Shown here: piece by piece, positions 52,607 through 62,828 of the stretch | Layout of the letters: every line of letters starts with the position of its first letter | Numbering within the stretch: position 1 is the stretch's first letter | Assembly (NCBI GenBank): GCA_963770645.1 | Contig: CAVYQL010000003.1 | Coordinates: 806,001 to 870,000 of the forward strand | From: Bog-473 sp963770645 | Lineage (GTDB): Bacteria; Actinomycetota; Acidimicrobiia; Acidimicrobiales; RAAP-2 | DNA length: 64,000 nt | Direction of reading: 5' to 3' | Program-made: the position numbers and the translations under genes | The notes under the pieces: model-generated | The model's database searches: none | The model's input: the letters and a program-made list of their open reading frames with translations, nothing else | Told to the model about the DNA's origin: nothing

Positions 52607-53669
52607 TCAGCCTCGAAGCGTCAGGATCTGGTCGGCGGCACGGTCGCCGGCCGAGGACAGGTCGAGCGCCTCGAGCCGCTGCCGGCCGGCCTGGGCGAGC
52701 GTGGTGCGAAGGCCCTGGTCCCCGCGCAGGCGGGCGACGGCGCCGGCCAGGGCGTACGGATCGGTGGCGTCCACCAGGAGGCCGGCGTCGCCGACCACTT
52801 CGGGCAGCGCGCCGGCTCGATTGGCCACGACGGGCAGGCCCATGCTCATCGCCTCGAGCACGGGCACGCCGAATCCCTCGTGCCTCGAGCTCACCACGAG
52901 GACGCTGGCGCGCCTCATGGCGCCGACAAGATCAGAGTCACTGAGCATGCCGGTGAAGGTGACGGCGTCGTGCAGGCCCATCTCGTCGACGAAGCGGCGC
53001 AGCGCGTCGCCATAGGAGGACACCACCGGCCGCCCCACCACCTCGAGGCTCGCCTCCGAGTCGTCGTGCTCGCGCGCGACGAGGAGCGCCATCACGGCGA
53101 GCTCGATGCCCTTGTTCGGGGCGACGCGACCGACGCTGATCCAGCGGCTGCCGCCGCCGGGCGCCGCCGGTGCGCCAGGCACCGCGACGTCGGGAGTGGG
53201 CAGTAGCGCAGCGGGCGGGACCACCGCGGTCGGCGCGAACCCAGCGGCCGTCGAATTCGGCCTCGTTGAACGATGAGACCGCCAGTCCGAGTGACGCGCG
53301 TGGGGCGAGCGCGCGCAGCTCCTGCTGGGCGCGCAGCTGATGGCGCGCCATCGCGTTGTTCCACGACGCGTAGAACGCGGGTGGCGTGACGTTGTGGTAG
53401 TTGACGACGAGCCGCTCACGACGCTCCTCGAGAAAGGAGGCGATCCCCGAGGCGGTGGCGAACTGGTACACGAGGACGTCCCGCGGCTCGGCCTCCTCGG
53501 CGTAACGGCCGAACGGCCGCGTCAGCGCAGCCGTTTCCTCGTCGGTCAGCTCGACGTAAATCTCGGAGCGCACGCCGCGCGCCTCGAGCACCTCGCGTAG
53601 GCGCAGCGTATGGCGGCCGACGGCATCGGCACGGTGCAGCATCGGCACGAACTGGTGGACCGCCGTCAT
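52607..53669 (-). pseudogene. Glycosyltransferase with one frameshift
   Basis: From ATG 53669 the frame reads HQFVPMLHRADAVGRHTLRL and NYHNVTPPAFYASWNNAMAR, then SSFNEAEFD. A one-base shift near 53255 moves the rest to the next frame: AAGFAPTAVVPPAALL, ISVGRVAPNKGIELAV, SSRHEGFGVPVLEAMSMGLPVVA. Together they make a complete family-4-type enzyme of about 350 residues. The start overlaps the upstream gene stop by 4 bp (ATGA). The break is a single G beside a GAC codon, so a sequencing or assembly slip is possible; the downstream coding sense is well conserved. Confidence 0.85.
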
Positions 53670-54796
53670 GACGCGACAGCACCCGCGCCCACCAGTGGGG
53701 CGAGCAGGCTGACGAAGCGGTCCGCCGCCGCCGCGAGATCGAGCTCACCGAGGCGACGGCTTCCCGCCTCTTCGAGGGTGGCGCGCAAGGGCGCGTCGGC
53801 CAGCAGGGCGTCGATGGCACCGGCCAGCGCGTAGGGGTCCTTGTCCGAGACCAGGACTCCGGCTCCCCCGAGCACCTCGGGCACCGCCCCTCGATCGAAG
53901 GCCACGACCGGGAGACGGGCTGCCATGGCCTCCACCACCGGCACGCAGAATCCTTCGTGTTCGGACGTCACCACCAGCACGTCGGCTTCGGCGTACGCGG
54001 ACGCCACTGTGGCATCGCTCGCGTGTCCGGTGAAGCGCACCGCCTCCGCCAATCCCATGTCGACGACGTAGCGCCGCAGCGCTGCCGCGTACGACTCGGT
54101 GGCGGGCTTGCCGACGACGAGGAGCGTGGCGTCGGGATCCTGATGGGCCCGCGCCACGGCCAGCGCGGCGACGGTGTTCTCGAGGGCCTTGTTGGGTGAC
54201 ACCCGACCCACGGCGAGCCACCTGGCTCCGGGCGGCCGGGACGGGTCGGCACTGGCTGCGGTCGGCTGTGGTGGCGCCGCGTCGAGTCCATCGGACGATT
54301 CGAGTGGGCCGAGTGCGCCGAGTGCGCCGAGTGCCGCCGACGGCGGGACGACCGCCGTCTTGGCAAAGCCCGCTCCAGCAAGGTGCGCTTCGTTGTAAGT
54401 CGAGTCCGCGACCGCGAGCGCGGCCCGCGGCGCCAGCAGCGCCAGGTCACCCTGGGCCTGCAGCTGACCGAGTGCGAGATGGTTGTCCCATGGCGCCATC
54501 AAGTCGGGCGGCGTGATGTTGTGGTAGTTGACGACGAGGGTCTCTGACCGCCCAGCGAGCCACGGCGCCATGGCAGACGCGGTGGCGAACTGGTACACGA
54601 CCACGTCCCCGGGCTGCGCCGCCTGTGCGTACGACAGCACGGGGACGGTCTCGTTCGCCGTCTCTGCCTCGACCGTGTCCACGTAGATGTGCGAGTCATA
54701 CCCGCGGGCGCGCGTGGCGTCACGCAGCCGGAGGGTGTGGCGCCCGACCGCATCGCCACGGTGCAGGACGGGTACGAAGTGGTGGATGCCGCTCAC
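53666..54796 (-). CDS. Family 4-type glycosyltransferase
   Basis: A 376-residue GT-B enzyme. Start GTG 54796 overlaps the methyltransferase stop (GTGA). HHFVPVLHRGDAVGRHTLRL at the N-terminus and VNYHNITPPDLMAPWDNH near 85 mark the family; the donor domain shows LAVGRVSPNKALENTVAAL near 200 and TSEHEGFCVPVVEAMAARLPVVAF near 293. The central Gly/Ala/Ser linker (GALGALGPLES) is longer than in its paralogues. It probably adds one sugar in a multi-step surface glycan. Confidence 0.93.
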   Translation of the reverse strand: MSGIHHFVPVLHRGDAVGRHTLRLRDATRARGYDSHIYVDTVEAETANETVPVLSYAQAAQPGDVVVYQFATASAMAPWLAGRSETLVVNYHNITPPDLMAPWDNHLALGQLQAQGDLALLAPRAALAVADSTYNEAHLAGAGFAKTAVVPPSAALGALGALGPLESSDGLDAAPPQPTAASADPSRPPGARWLAVGRVSPNKALENTVAALAVARAHQDPDATLLVVGKPATESYAAALRRYVVDMGLAEAVRFTGHASDATVASAYAEADVLVVTSEHEGFCVPVVEAMAARLPVVAFDRGAVPEVLGGAGVLVSDKDPYALAGAIDALLADAPLRATLEEAGSRRLGELDLAAAADRFVSLLAPLVGAGAVAS

Positions 54797-55791
54797 GAGG
54801 GGGTGCGGGCCGCCAGGGCGAACCGCTGGTTCTCCTCTTCGGCGCCCGGCAGCGGGGCGATGTCGACGAACCCGGCGCGATCGAGCAGGAGCTCCCAGGT
54901 CGCCTCGTGCAGCGAGCGGCCCTCGACCAGGTCGCGCGCCGGCGCCTCTCTGGACCCGGCCGGCCGGGGCGGTTCGGACACGACGACCAGCGGCGCGCTG
55001 CGTGCGAGCGTGCGCCGGCACGTGGTGAGCAGAGGCAGGAGCTCGTGCAGGGCGAGGCGGTCGACCACCCCGCTCAAGACGATCCCGCCGAGCTCTGCGT
55101 CCGCTCGTCCGCTCAGGTACTCAGAGGCCTCGGCGATCGTGACTGCGCAGCCCCGCTCGAGGTCGCGCAAGGCCAGTGCGCCGCGGGGCTCGACGCCGTG
55201 CGCGGTCGTGCCCCGGACTGCGAAGGCGTCGAGCAGGCTGCCCTCGCCGCAGTCGGCGTGCACGATGTCGCCGCCAGGGGTCGCGGCCGTGACGTGCGCG
55301 GCAACGGGACCCGCCCAGGGGCCGAGCTCACGCGCCGGAACGAGCCAGGCCGCGCCCTCCACGGGCCGGTCCTCTCCCGCCAACCTGGCCTCGAGGGTCG
55401 CCACGCGGGCCGAGAGGAAGCGAAAGGCCTCGACGACGTGCGCCATCGCTTCTTCGAGCTCGGTCTTCCCTCCCTCGGGCGCCCGCGCGCCCCGGTCGCG
55501 GCGCAACCGGTCGAGGCGGCCGCCGCGGCGCCCGCTGCCGCGACGCTCCGTCTCCACTGCGTCCGAGAGGGCGGACGCGCCGGGGTGGTAGGGGCCGTAG
55601 CGGTCGCCGAGGAGGGTGAACGCCCCCTGGAAATTCCACTCGTCGCTCCCCTGCGGAGCGAGGCGCGCGAAGGCCTCGTGCAGCGCCTGGGCGGCCCGTT
55701 CGCGATCGGCTGGGACCATGCCCGCGGCGCTCGTATCGCCGGCCAGGTCGCCGTGTCCACTGCCTGCACCCTGGGGGGTTGCGTCAGGCAT
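54793..55791 (-). CDS. SAM-dependent methyltransferase-like protein of the glycan cassette
   Basis: A 332-residue protein. The N-terminal 130 residues are helical and charged (LERLRRDRG-type Arg-rich patch near 90). The C-terminal part has a Rossmann pattern: DIVHADCGEGSLLDAF (motif I), VEPRGALALRD, VLSGVVDRLALHELLPLL, and a late LLLDRAGFVDIAPL. It is a diverged paralogue of the methyltransferase at 62825-63835: both share the SG(I/V)VD segment and the overall layout. The usual DxGxG of motif I is degenerate (DCGEG), so activity should be verified. It leads the first minus-strand cassette. Confidence 0.75.
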   Translation of the reverse strand: MPDATPQGAGSGHGDLAGDTSAAGMVPADRERAAQALHEAFARLAPQGSDEWNFQGAFTLLGDRYGPYHPGASALSDAVETERRGSGRRGGRLDRLRRDRGARAPEGGKTELEEAMAHVVEAFRFLSARVATLEARLAGEDRPVEGAAWLVPARELGPWAGPVAAHVTAATPGGDIVHADCGEGSLLDAFAVRGTTAHGVEPRGALALRDLERGCAVTIAEASEYLSGRADAELGGIVLSGVVDRLALHELLPLLTTCRRTLARSAPLVVVSEPPRPAGSREAPARDLVEGRSLHEATWELLLDRAGFVDIAPLPGAEEENQRFALAARTPS

Positions 55792-55940
55792 CGCCGGTTG
55801 GAGGGATTGCTCGAGGCACGACGCTGGATGCTACCGGTGCTGCCCGCAGCTGAACGGGGGGCGACAATCCACGCTGAGGGGGAACGGCTAGCGTCGTGCC
55901 GCTAACGCATGGATTTTGGGGCTTCGTGACAAACGCGCGC

Positions 55941-58279
55941 ATGCTACGGACGCGCATCATCCTCTCCAGCCTGGCGGTGGCGGGAGTGTCCATCGTCGGC
56001 GGCGCGCTCACGACCGAGACGGCGCAGGTGGGTGCCGCCAGTCCCCTCACGCTGACCGAGACCTGGAACAGCACCGCATCGTTTCCGGGTGTGATCCTCG
56101 ACGACGCGCCCTGCGGCGTCGCCGAGGCCTCGCCGGTCCAGTTCGACGACGGGGGACGCGCGCCGTCGAGGTGGGTGACCGCGAAGGCTCCATCTACGGC
56201 CTCAATCTGGCGACCGGCGCGTCCGTACCCGGATGGGACAACGGCACGGGCAGCGGCGTGGGCTCGGGACAGGGCTGTAACAGTCCGACCGGCGGCACGC
56301 CTGCCACCGGTTCCATCGGCGTCGAGGTGCCCGGGAGCCCGCCTATCGACTCGACGGCGTCAGTGGGGCCGACCGGGAACCTGTACTTCGGCGCCGGCAA
56401 TGCCGCGGCCCCGATCGACGGCGGGTACTACTCGTACGGACCCAACGCCAGCCCGCTGTGGAACCAGGTCGTAACCAATCCGTCGAGCGACACGGTCCCC
56501 AACGGCGGCGTGCAGGCGTCGCTCTCCATCGGGGACGGCGGCTCGCTGGTCGAGGCCGGCTCACTCGGGCAGGAGACCTACGCGCTCAACAGTGCGAACG
56601 GAGCTCCGACACCCGCCTGGCCCCAGTTCTCGGCCGACAGCGTGTTCTCGACGGCGGCCGTCGGTGACCTCTACGGCACCGGATCGGACGACTTCGTCTC
56701 GGGCGGGGCATCGTCGCAGGGCTTCGCCTATGGGAAGCACTACGACAACGGCGGCCACGTCCGCATCTACAGCGACACCGGCGGCTTGATCTGCAGCGCG
56801 AACACGACCGAGGAGGTCGACTCTTCACCGGCGATCGGCCCCATCCTGCCCGGCGGTCAGTACGGCATCGCCACGGGCACCGGCAGCTTCTTCGGCGGCA
56901 GCGACGAGGACACGGTGAAGGTCTTCGACACCGAGTGCAACCAGGTCTGGAGCGACAAGCTCGACGGCACCACCGGAGGCTCGCCCGCCTTGGCCGACGT
57001 CACAGGGAACGGCCAGCTCGCCGTCGTCGAGGGCACTGTCACAAGTGGCACGACAGGGTCCGTCTACGCGCTCAACGCGACGACCGGCGCGGTCATCTGG
57101 CAGGCCAACGTCCCCGGCGCCGTCTTCGGGTCCGTCACGACTGCGAACATGGGGACCGGATACCAGGACGTCATCGTGCCGACCGACCTGGGGCTCTTCA
57201 TCCTCGACGGCCAGAGCGGCCAGGAGGTCGCCCACGTCGACGACGGGTCGACCAACACGCAAAATCCCAACCTGTCCGGCAAGACGTTCGGGTTCCAGAA
57301 CGCGGCGCTGGTCACGGGCGACCAGCTCGGCGCGATCGGCATCACGGTGGCCGGTTACTTCGGTATCGGGGGCGGTGACGTCCAGGGCATCGTCCAGCAC
57401 TTCGAGGTCTCGGGGTCAAACGGCGCGCTGGCGGGCGAGTCCGGCGCGTGGCCGCAGTTCCATCACGACTCGGAGCTGAGCGGGTTCGTCGGCGGCGGCG
57501 CCTCGCTCGGGCTGTGCGAACGGCCGGCGGCGAGCCAACACGGCTACCTGACTGTCGCCTCTGACGGCGGCATCTTCGCCTTCGGGCAGGACTTCTGCGG
57601 GAGCACGGGCAGCATGGCGCTGAACAAACCCGTGGTGGGCATGGCGGCCGTCCCCGGGCAAGGAGGCTATTGGCTCGTCGCGTCCGACGGCGGCATCTTC
57701 GCCTACGGCGACGCCGGCTTCTACGGCTCGACCGGGTCGCTGCACCTCAACGCGCCCGTGGTCGGCATGGCACCGACGCCTGACGGCAAGGGGTACTGGC
57801 TCGTCGCGTCCGACGGCGGCATCTTCTCCTACGGCGACGCCGGCTTCTACGGGTCGGCCGCAGCGGTTCCCGACCAGGACATCGTCGCCATGGCGGCGAC
57901 GCCCGACGGCCTCGGCTACTGGGAGGTCAGCACGACGGGTCACGTCTTCACCTTCGGCGACGCCCAATTCGCCGGCGACACCGAAGGGATCCATCTGAAC
58001 GCGCCAATCGTCGGCATGACGCCGGATCCCGTCACGGGTGGCTACTGGCTCGTCGGCGCCGACGGCGGTGTCTTCTCCTTCGACGCACCGTTCTACGGCT
58101 CGACCGGCGGTCTCGTGCTCAACCAGCCGGTGGTGGCCATGCAGTCCACCCTGGACGGCGGTGGCTACTGGTTCGTCGCGGCCGACGGTGGGATCTTCTC
58201 CTACGGCGACGCGCCGTTCCGCGGTTCGATGGGCGGGCAGCATCTCAACCGACCCATGGTCGGCATGGACGGGTTCTGA
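55941..58279 (+). pseudogene. Secreted FG-GAP/PQQ-like propeller protein with GYW repeats, one frameshift
   Basis: Start ATG 55941: signal RTRIILSSLAVAGVSIVGGAL, then ASPVQFDDGG. Within GACGGGGGACGCGC (near 56150) the frame shifts, and coding continues AVEVGDREGSIYGLNLATG through propeller-like blades (DSSPAIGPI; GGSPALADVTGNGQLAVVEG; DVIVPTDLGLFILDG). From about 57535 five to six repeats read GYWLVASDGGIFAYGDAGFYGSTGS, the same unit as in the SpoIID gene. The shift lies in a run of five G, so replication slippage or a base-calling error is likely; otherwise the gene is intact at about 775 residues. Confidence 0.85.
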
Positions 58280-58357
58280 CCGCTCCGCTCGTCGCGCCAA
58301 GCTGCATATCGCTATGAGGCGCTTCCGTCGCGACCGCCTCGCGTAGAGTGACGCCCC

Positions 58358-59257
58358 ATGCCCAAGCGACGTGACCGCGCACAGTCCGACACGACCGTCG
58401 CGGCACCCGAGGCCGCTCGGCGCGGCCCGCTCCTGCCCACCTACCCGCCGCGGGACTACCTCGGGCAGCTCGATCCCGCCTTCCAGGCCGCGCTGTCGGC
58501 CCGGCGCGCCGGCGCCGACCTCGACGACCTCGTGTGGTATCACGCGGTCGAACTCCCCGACGGCCGGGTGCTGCCGGGTGCTTGGGACCTGCGCGGTCAC
58601 GAGTCCGCCTACCTCGGCGGGGTGGACGTCGCGGGCAAGCGGGTCCTCGAGCTGGGCCCCGCCACCGGCTACCTGACCTTCTACATGGAACGCATGGGCG
58701 CGGAGGTGGTGTCCTTCGAGGCCGGCTTCGACGTGTCGATCGACCTGCTCCCGGTGAAGGGTGTCGATCAACCCGAGGAGAAGCTGCGGGTCATGCAGGA
58801 GACGATCGATCGAAACCACGACGCCTGGTGGTACCTCCACCGCGCGTTCGGTTCGTCGGCCAAGTTCGTCCAGGGGAACATCTACGACTTGCCGGCCGAT
58901 CTCGGCGTCTTCGACATCACACTGGTCGGTGCCATCCTGTTACACCTGCGTGAGCCTTGGGGCGTCCTGTCCCAGGCGGCGGCCCGCACGACAGACACGA
59001 TGATCGTGACCGAGCCGCTGCAAGACGACGCGCAGCCACCCGAGGCCAACGTCATGCGGTTCTCCCCCTCCGCCGAGCACCACATGACCAACTGGTGGTC
59101 GATCTATCCCGGCGCAGTCGTGTCGATGCTGTCGCGCCTCGGCTTCGGGCGGACGGAGACGACGATGCACAGCCAGCGCCACCACCTCGCTCATGACATC
59201 GGGGCCGACGCGATCGAGCAGCGCATGTACACCGTGGTGGGCCGCCGCGAAACCTGA
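58358..59257 (+). CDS. SAM-dependent methyltransferase (DUF1698-like)
   Basis: A 299-residue enzyme with LPDGRVLPGAWDLRGHESAYL near 64, motif I RVLELGPATGYLTFYMERMG near 93, beta2 acidic VVSFEA, and DITLVGAILLHLREPWGVLSQAA near 188. The pattern resembles the tRNA U34 carboxymethyl/methoxy-type methyltransferase family (DUF1698), which in surface-glycan clusters usually acts on sugars. It lies between the propeller proteins on the plus strand. The substrate is unknown. Confidence 0.82.
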   Translation: MPKRRDRAQSDTTVAAPEAARRGPLLPTYPPRDYLGQLDPAFQAALSARRAGADLDDLVWYHAVELPDGRVLPGAWDLRGHESAYLGGVDVAGKRVLELGPATGYLTFYMERMGAEVVSFEAGFDVSIDLLPVKGVDQPEEKLRVMQETIDRNHDAWWYLHRAFGSSAKFVQGNIYDLPADLGVFDITLVGAILLHLREPWGVLSQAAARTTDTMIVTEPLQDDAQPPEANVMRFSPSAEHHMTNWWSIYPGAVVSMLSRLGFGRTETTMHSQRHHLAHDIGADAIEQRMYTVVGRRET

Positions 59258-60506
59258 ACGAGCCGCGCCGCACACCGGGCCCACGCGGCGCTTCGCCCGT
59301 GACGCGCCACGGACCACCGATGCGGCATCGCGCGCGCTCCGCGTGCTGGCTGTGCTGGGCGTCCTCGCCGGCCTGCTCGTGTTGTCCCAAACGAGCGAGT
59401 CGGCTCAGGCGGCGGCTCCGCCCCTGACACCTCCCGGGTGCTCCGCCGCGGCGGCCGCGGCGCCAGCGCTGCCCGTCACGCCCCACTTTGCCGACGTCCC
59501 CGGACTGCCCTTCGATGTCGAGACCACCCCCGACGGCCGTTATACCTTCGTCTCGAGCCAAGGCGTCAGCCAGCCAGACCACACCGGGGGCGGCGCCATC
59601 CTCGTCTACCGCGGCGACGGCGGCGGCAGCGTCGTGCTGCACACCGTCTTCGTGGGCGACGCGGTGCCCAGCGGCATGGCCTTCGCCGACGGCGGCCGGA
59701 TCCTGCTCGTGGCGACGGGGAGCGGGTTACTCGGCCTCGATGTCGCGGCCGCCGAACGCGGCGCGACCGACGCGGTCGCCTGGCAGGTGGCGACGCCGGG
59801 GACGGGGGCGATCGAGGTGGCGACGACGCAGGACGGGCGCCTCGCCTTCGTCACCATGGAGAACACCGACCAGGTCGACGTGTTCCGCCTCTCGGCAGGT
59901 CATCAACCCCGTTACGTCGGCGCGGCTGCCGTGGGGCGCTCTCCGGTGGGCGTGGCCTTCAGCCCCAACGGCGCGACCGCGTATGTGACAAGCGAGATCG
60001 AGCGCGGCAGTTCGACCGACTTGCCGGGGACCCTTTCGCTGTTACGGGTCGCGGTGGCCGAACGCCGACCCGAGCGGGCGGTCGAACGCACCGTGCACGC
60101 CGGCTGCCAGCCGGTCCGGGTCGTCGTGGCCGCCGGCGGCCGTACCGTCTGGGTGACCGCGCGAGGCAGCGACGCGCTCCTCGGTTTCTCCGCCCGCGCC
60201 CTGGCCCGCGGCGCACCGGCGCTGACCGTCGACGTCCCCGTGGGCCTCGCACCGGTCGGGCTCGCCTTCTTCGACGGCGGACGGCGGCTCGTCGTCGCCG
60301 ATTCGAACCGCTTCGGCACGGGCGTCGGCTCGCTGGCCGTCGTGAACCTCGCCGGCGTCCCCGCACTCGTGGGCTACGTCCCGGCCGGTGCGTTCCCGAG
60401 ACAGATGACCCTCGAGCCCGGAGGCACCGAGCTCGACGTCACCAACTTCGACTCCAGTCAACTCGAGACGGTTCCGATGGGGCCCTTGGTCAGCGCGGGC
60501 CGTTGA
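59193..60506 (+). CDS. Secreted seven-bladed beta-propeller (YncE/lactonase-like)
   Basis: About 390-437 residues. A hydrophobic signal segment RVLAVLGVLAGLLVLSQTSESAQA lies near 51-73 of the longest reading. Propeller blades follow: GLPFDVETTPDGRYTFVSSQ, PSGMAFADGGRILLVAT, GAIEVATTQDGRLAFVT and SPVGVAFSPNGATAYVTSE. The start is unsettled: ATG 59193 overlaps the preceding methyltransferase gene by 65 bp, and GTG 59343 begins right at the signal segment. YncE-type propellers are extracytoplasmic binding scaffolds. It is the last gene of the plus-strand block. Confidence 0.82.
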   Translation: MTSGPTRSSSACTPWWAAAKPERAAPHTGPTRRFARDAPRTTDAASRALRVLAVLGVLAGLLVLSQTSESAQAAAPPLTPPGCSAAAAAAPALPVTPHFADVPGLPFDVETTPDGRYTFVSSQGVSQPDHTGGGAILVYRGDGGGSVVLHTVFVGDAVPSGMAFADGGRILLVATGSGLLGLDVAAAERGATDAVAWQVATPGTGAIEVATTQDGRLAFVTMENTDQVDVFRLSAGHQPRYVGAAAVGRSPVGVAFSPNGATAYVTSEIERGSSTDLPGTLSLLRVAVAERRPERAVERTVHAGCQPVRVVVAAGGRTVWVTARGSDALLGFSARALARGAPALTVDVPVGLAPVGLAFFDGGRRLVVADSNRFGTGVGSLAVVNLAGVPALVGYVPAGAFPRQMTLEPGGTELDVTNFDSSQLETVPMGPLVSAGR

Positions 60507-60522
60507 CCCCGCCGCTCATCGT

Positions 60523-61728
60523 TCAGAACAGGCCCGGGGTCCCGCGGCCGCGTTCGGCCACCGAGGTGATGAAGTCGTCATAGCGGCGGATGAGGACCGG
60601 CCACCGGAAATGCGTGTCCACATAGGCGCGGCCGCGCGAGCCCAGCCTCTCCCGCAGGGACGAGTCGGCCACGAGACGCTCGAGGACCGCCTCGAACTCG
60701 GGGTAGGAGGTGAACCACAGACCACCCCCGGAGCGTTCGCAGTGTTCACGGGTGGGCCCGCAGGCACCGTTGACGAGCACGGGGACCCGGTCGACCCACG
60801 CCTCGATCACGACCAGCGAGAACGACTCGAGCGCCGAGGGTGAGACCGACACCAGCGCGTCGTGCACGATGTCCCACTTGTCGGCCTCGTCCACCGGACC
60901 CGTCACGACGATGTCGGGGTGGGGCGCCAGCTCGACGGCGACCGGTCCGACGAGCACGAGGGCCAGCGGACCGGGATGACGCTCCTTGTACGTGGCGAAG
61001 TACGACGCCAGCATCTTCGAGCCCTTGTGCTCGTCGACGCGCCCGACGCTCACGATGTAGGGCCGATCCCCCACGCCGGCCAGCTCGCCACCCGGCCGGC
61101 CGGCCCCCTGGGAATCCCCCACGCCCAGCCCGAGCACGATCTGGGGCCGCTCGGCCACGGGGTACATGCGCTCGACGAGGGTGCGCTCGGCCGCCGTGTA
61201 GAAGCAGAAGGCGTCGGCGTCTCCGAACGTGCCGCGGAAGACCGGGAAGTAGAGCGCTGGCTCGTCGTGGGCGGCCGGGTGGAAGACGGCCGGAGCGCGG
61301 ACGCGGCCGATGCCCGCCACCGTGGGGTGGTACAGGTACGGGGTGAACGCGACGACGTCGGCGTCCGTCGCGCCGAGTGCGTCGACGAGTTGGGGTGAGA
61401 CCGGCCCGTTGTAGTCGACCCAGCGCACGGCCTGGGCCCGGGTGACCTGCCGCGGTGCCAGGCGCAACATCCCGTCGAGCCCATAGAAGTCGGGCAACCG
61501 CCCGTGCGCGTTCGGGTGGCGGTGCACGCGGACGCCGTTGAGCTCGCTGGTCCCGGGCTCGAGTTCGTCCTCCCAGGTGACCGGGTCGAGGGCACAGGTG
61601 GTGTGGACCTCGGGCTCCCAGCTCGTCATGGCGCGGAGGTGCTCGGCCAGCTGGCGGACCGCCGTCTCGGCGCCGCCCATGATCTGTGTCCCGTAGCGGG
61701 GCGTGACGAAGGCCACCTTGCCGCTCAC
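60523..61728 (-). CDS. Family 4-type glycosyltransferase
   Basis: A 401-residue GT-B glycosyltransferase beginning at GTG 61728 (overlapping the next stop, GTGA). VAFVTPRYGTQIMGGAETAVRQLAEHL opens the acceptor domain; YIVSVGRVDEHKGSKMLASYF near 230 and VSPSALESFSLVVIEAWVDRVPVLVNG near 310 lie in the donor domain. It differs from the HxF/DAxGxHT group of the cassette and resembles mannosyl- or rhamnosyl-type GT4 enzymes. It ends the second minus-strand cassette and converges on the propeller gene. Confidence 0.93.
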   Translation of the reverse strand: MSGKVAFVTPRYGTQIMGGAETAVRQLAEHLRAMTSWEPEVHTTCALDPVTWEDELEPGTSELNGVRVHRHPNAHGRLPDFYGLDGMLRLAPRQVTRAQAVRWVDYNGPVSPQLVDALGATDADVVAFTPYLYHPTVAGIGRVRAPAVFHPAAHDEPALYFPVFRGTFGDADAFCFYTAAERTLVERMYPVAERPQIVLGLGVGDSQGAGRPGGELAGVGDRPYIVSVGRVDEHKGSKMLASYFATYKERHPGPLALVLVGPVAVELAPHPDIVVTGPVDEADKWDIVHDALVSVSPSALESFSLVVIEAWVDRVPVLVNGACGPTREHCERSGGGLWFTSYPEFEAVLERLVADSSLRERLGSRGRAYVDTHFRWPVLIRRYDDFITSVAERGRGTPGLF

Positions 61729-62828
61729 CGCGTCACCGCCCCGGCGATGGCGTCCACGATCCGGGTGGCCGCGCCACCGTCCGACAGCTCGGCCGCGCGT
61801 CGCAGCCCGGCCGATGTCAGCACCGCGCGGAGGGCGTCGTCGGTGCACACCCGGTGCAGCGCGGCAGCGATGTAGGAGGGATCGGCCGCGGCCAGCAAGA
61901 GCGCAGCGCCCCCCGCCGTCTCCCCCACGGCACCCGCACCGCGCGCCACCACCGGGACACCCGCCGCCATGGCTTCGACGAGCGGCACGCCGAACCCCTC
62001 GTGCTCCGACAACGAGAGGTAGACGTCTGCCGCGGCGTAGTGGGCGGCCAGCGACGCGTCGGACACCTCGCCGGTCAGGCGGACCGCCTCGGCCAGATGG
62101 AGATCCGCGACGAAGTCCTGCAGTGCCTTGGTGTACTCGAAGCTGGCCGTGCCGCCGACCAGGTGCAGCCGGGCCAACGGGTCATAGAGACGGCGATAGG
62201 CCCACAGGGCTTTCACCAGCTCGTGCTGCGCCTTGGAGGGGACGACCCGGCCGACGAAGAGGATGTCGGCGCCGCCGCCGGCGCGCTCGCGCGCGAGCTC
62301 GGCCGCCACCCGGGGGTCCGGCGGGGCGCTGACGCGGGCGTAGTCCGCCAGCACCGGGACCACCGTGGTGCGCCGGCAGCCCGCGCGTTGGAGCTCCAGC
62401 TCGCTGTAGCGGCTCTTGGCCAATCCGACCAGGGCCCGCGGCGCGAGCAGCGCGAGCTCCTCGGCCGCCTCGGTCGCCCGCTCGACGCTCTGGGGCTCCC
62501 AACCCTCGAAGTACTCCGGTGCGGTGAAGTTGTGAAAGTCGAGAACGAGTGGCACGCCGCGCTCGGCCAGGTACCCCGCCACCACGGAGGACGTGGTGAA
62601 TTGGTACACCGCCACGTCGCCCTCGGCGGCGTGCTCGGAGTACATCCAGTGCTTGTACGCCAGCGACGAGAGGTCGTCGTGGATTGCCTCGGCAAAGATC
62701 TCCGAGCGCCACCCCGCCGACCGCAGGGCGTCCCGCAGCAACAGGGTGTGTGTGCCGGTGGCGTCGTGGGGATTGAGGGTGGCGATGAACTGGTGGACGG
62801 CCACCGGCCCCCCGGCGGCGGCGCTCAC
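61725..62828 (-). CDS. Family 4-type glycosyltransferase
   Basis: A 367-residue GT-B enzyme of the DAxGxHT group: VHQFIATLNPHDATGTHTLLLRDALRSAG at the N-terminus, DFHNFTAPEYFEGWEPQS near 100, ILFVGRVVPSKAQHELVKAL near 190, and SEHEGFGVPLVEAMAAGVPVVA near 280. Start GTG 62828 overlaps the methyltransferase stop. Its equivalent in the first cassette is the gene at 53666. Confidence 0.93.
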   Translation of the reverse strand: MSAAAGGPVAVHQFIATLNPHDATGTHTLLLRDALRSAGWRSEIFAEAIHDDLSSLAYKHWMYSEHAAEGDVAVYQFTTSSVVAGYLAERGVPLVLDFHNFTAPEYFEGWEPQSVERATEAAEELALLAPRALVGLAKSRYSELELQRAGCRRTTVVPVLADYARVSAPPDPRVAAELARERAGGGADILFVGRVVPSKAQHELVKALWAYRRLYDPLARLHLVGGTASFEYTKALQDFVADLHLAEAVRLTGEVSDASLAAHYAAADVYLSLSEHEGFGVPLVEAMAAGVPVVARGAGAVGETAGGAALLLAAADPSYIAAALHRVCTDDALRAVLTSAGLRRAAELSDGGAATRIVDAIAGAVTR

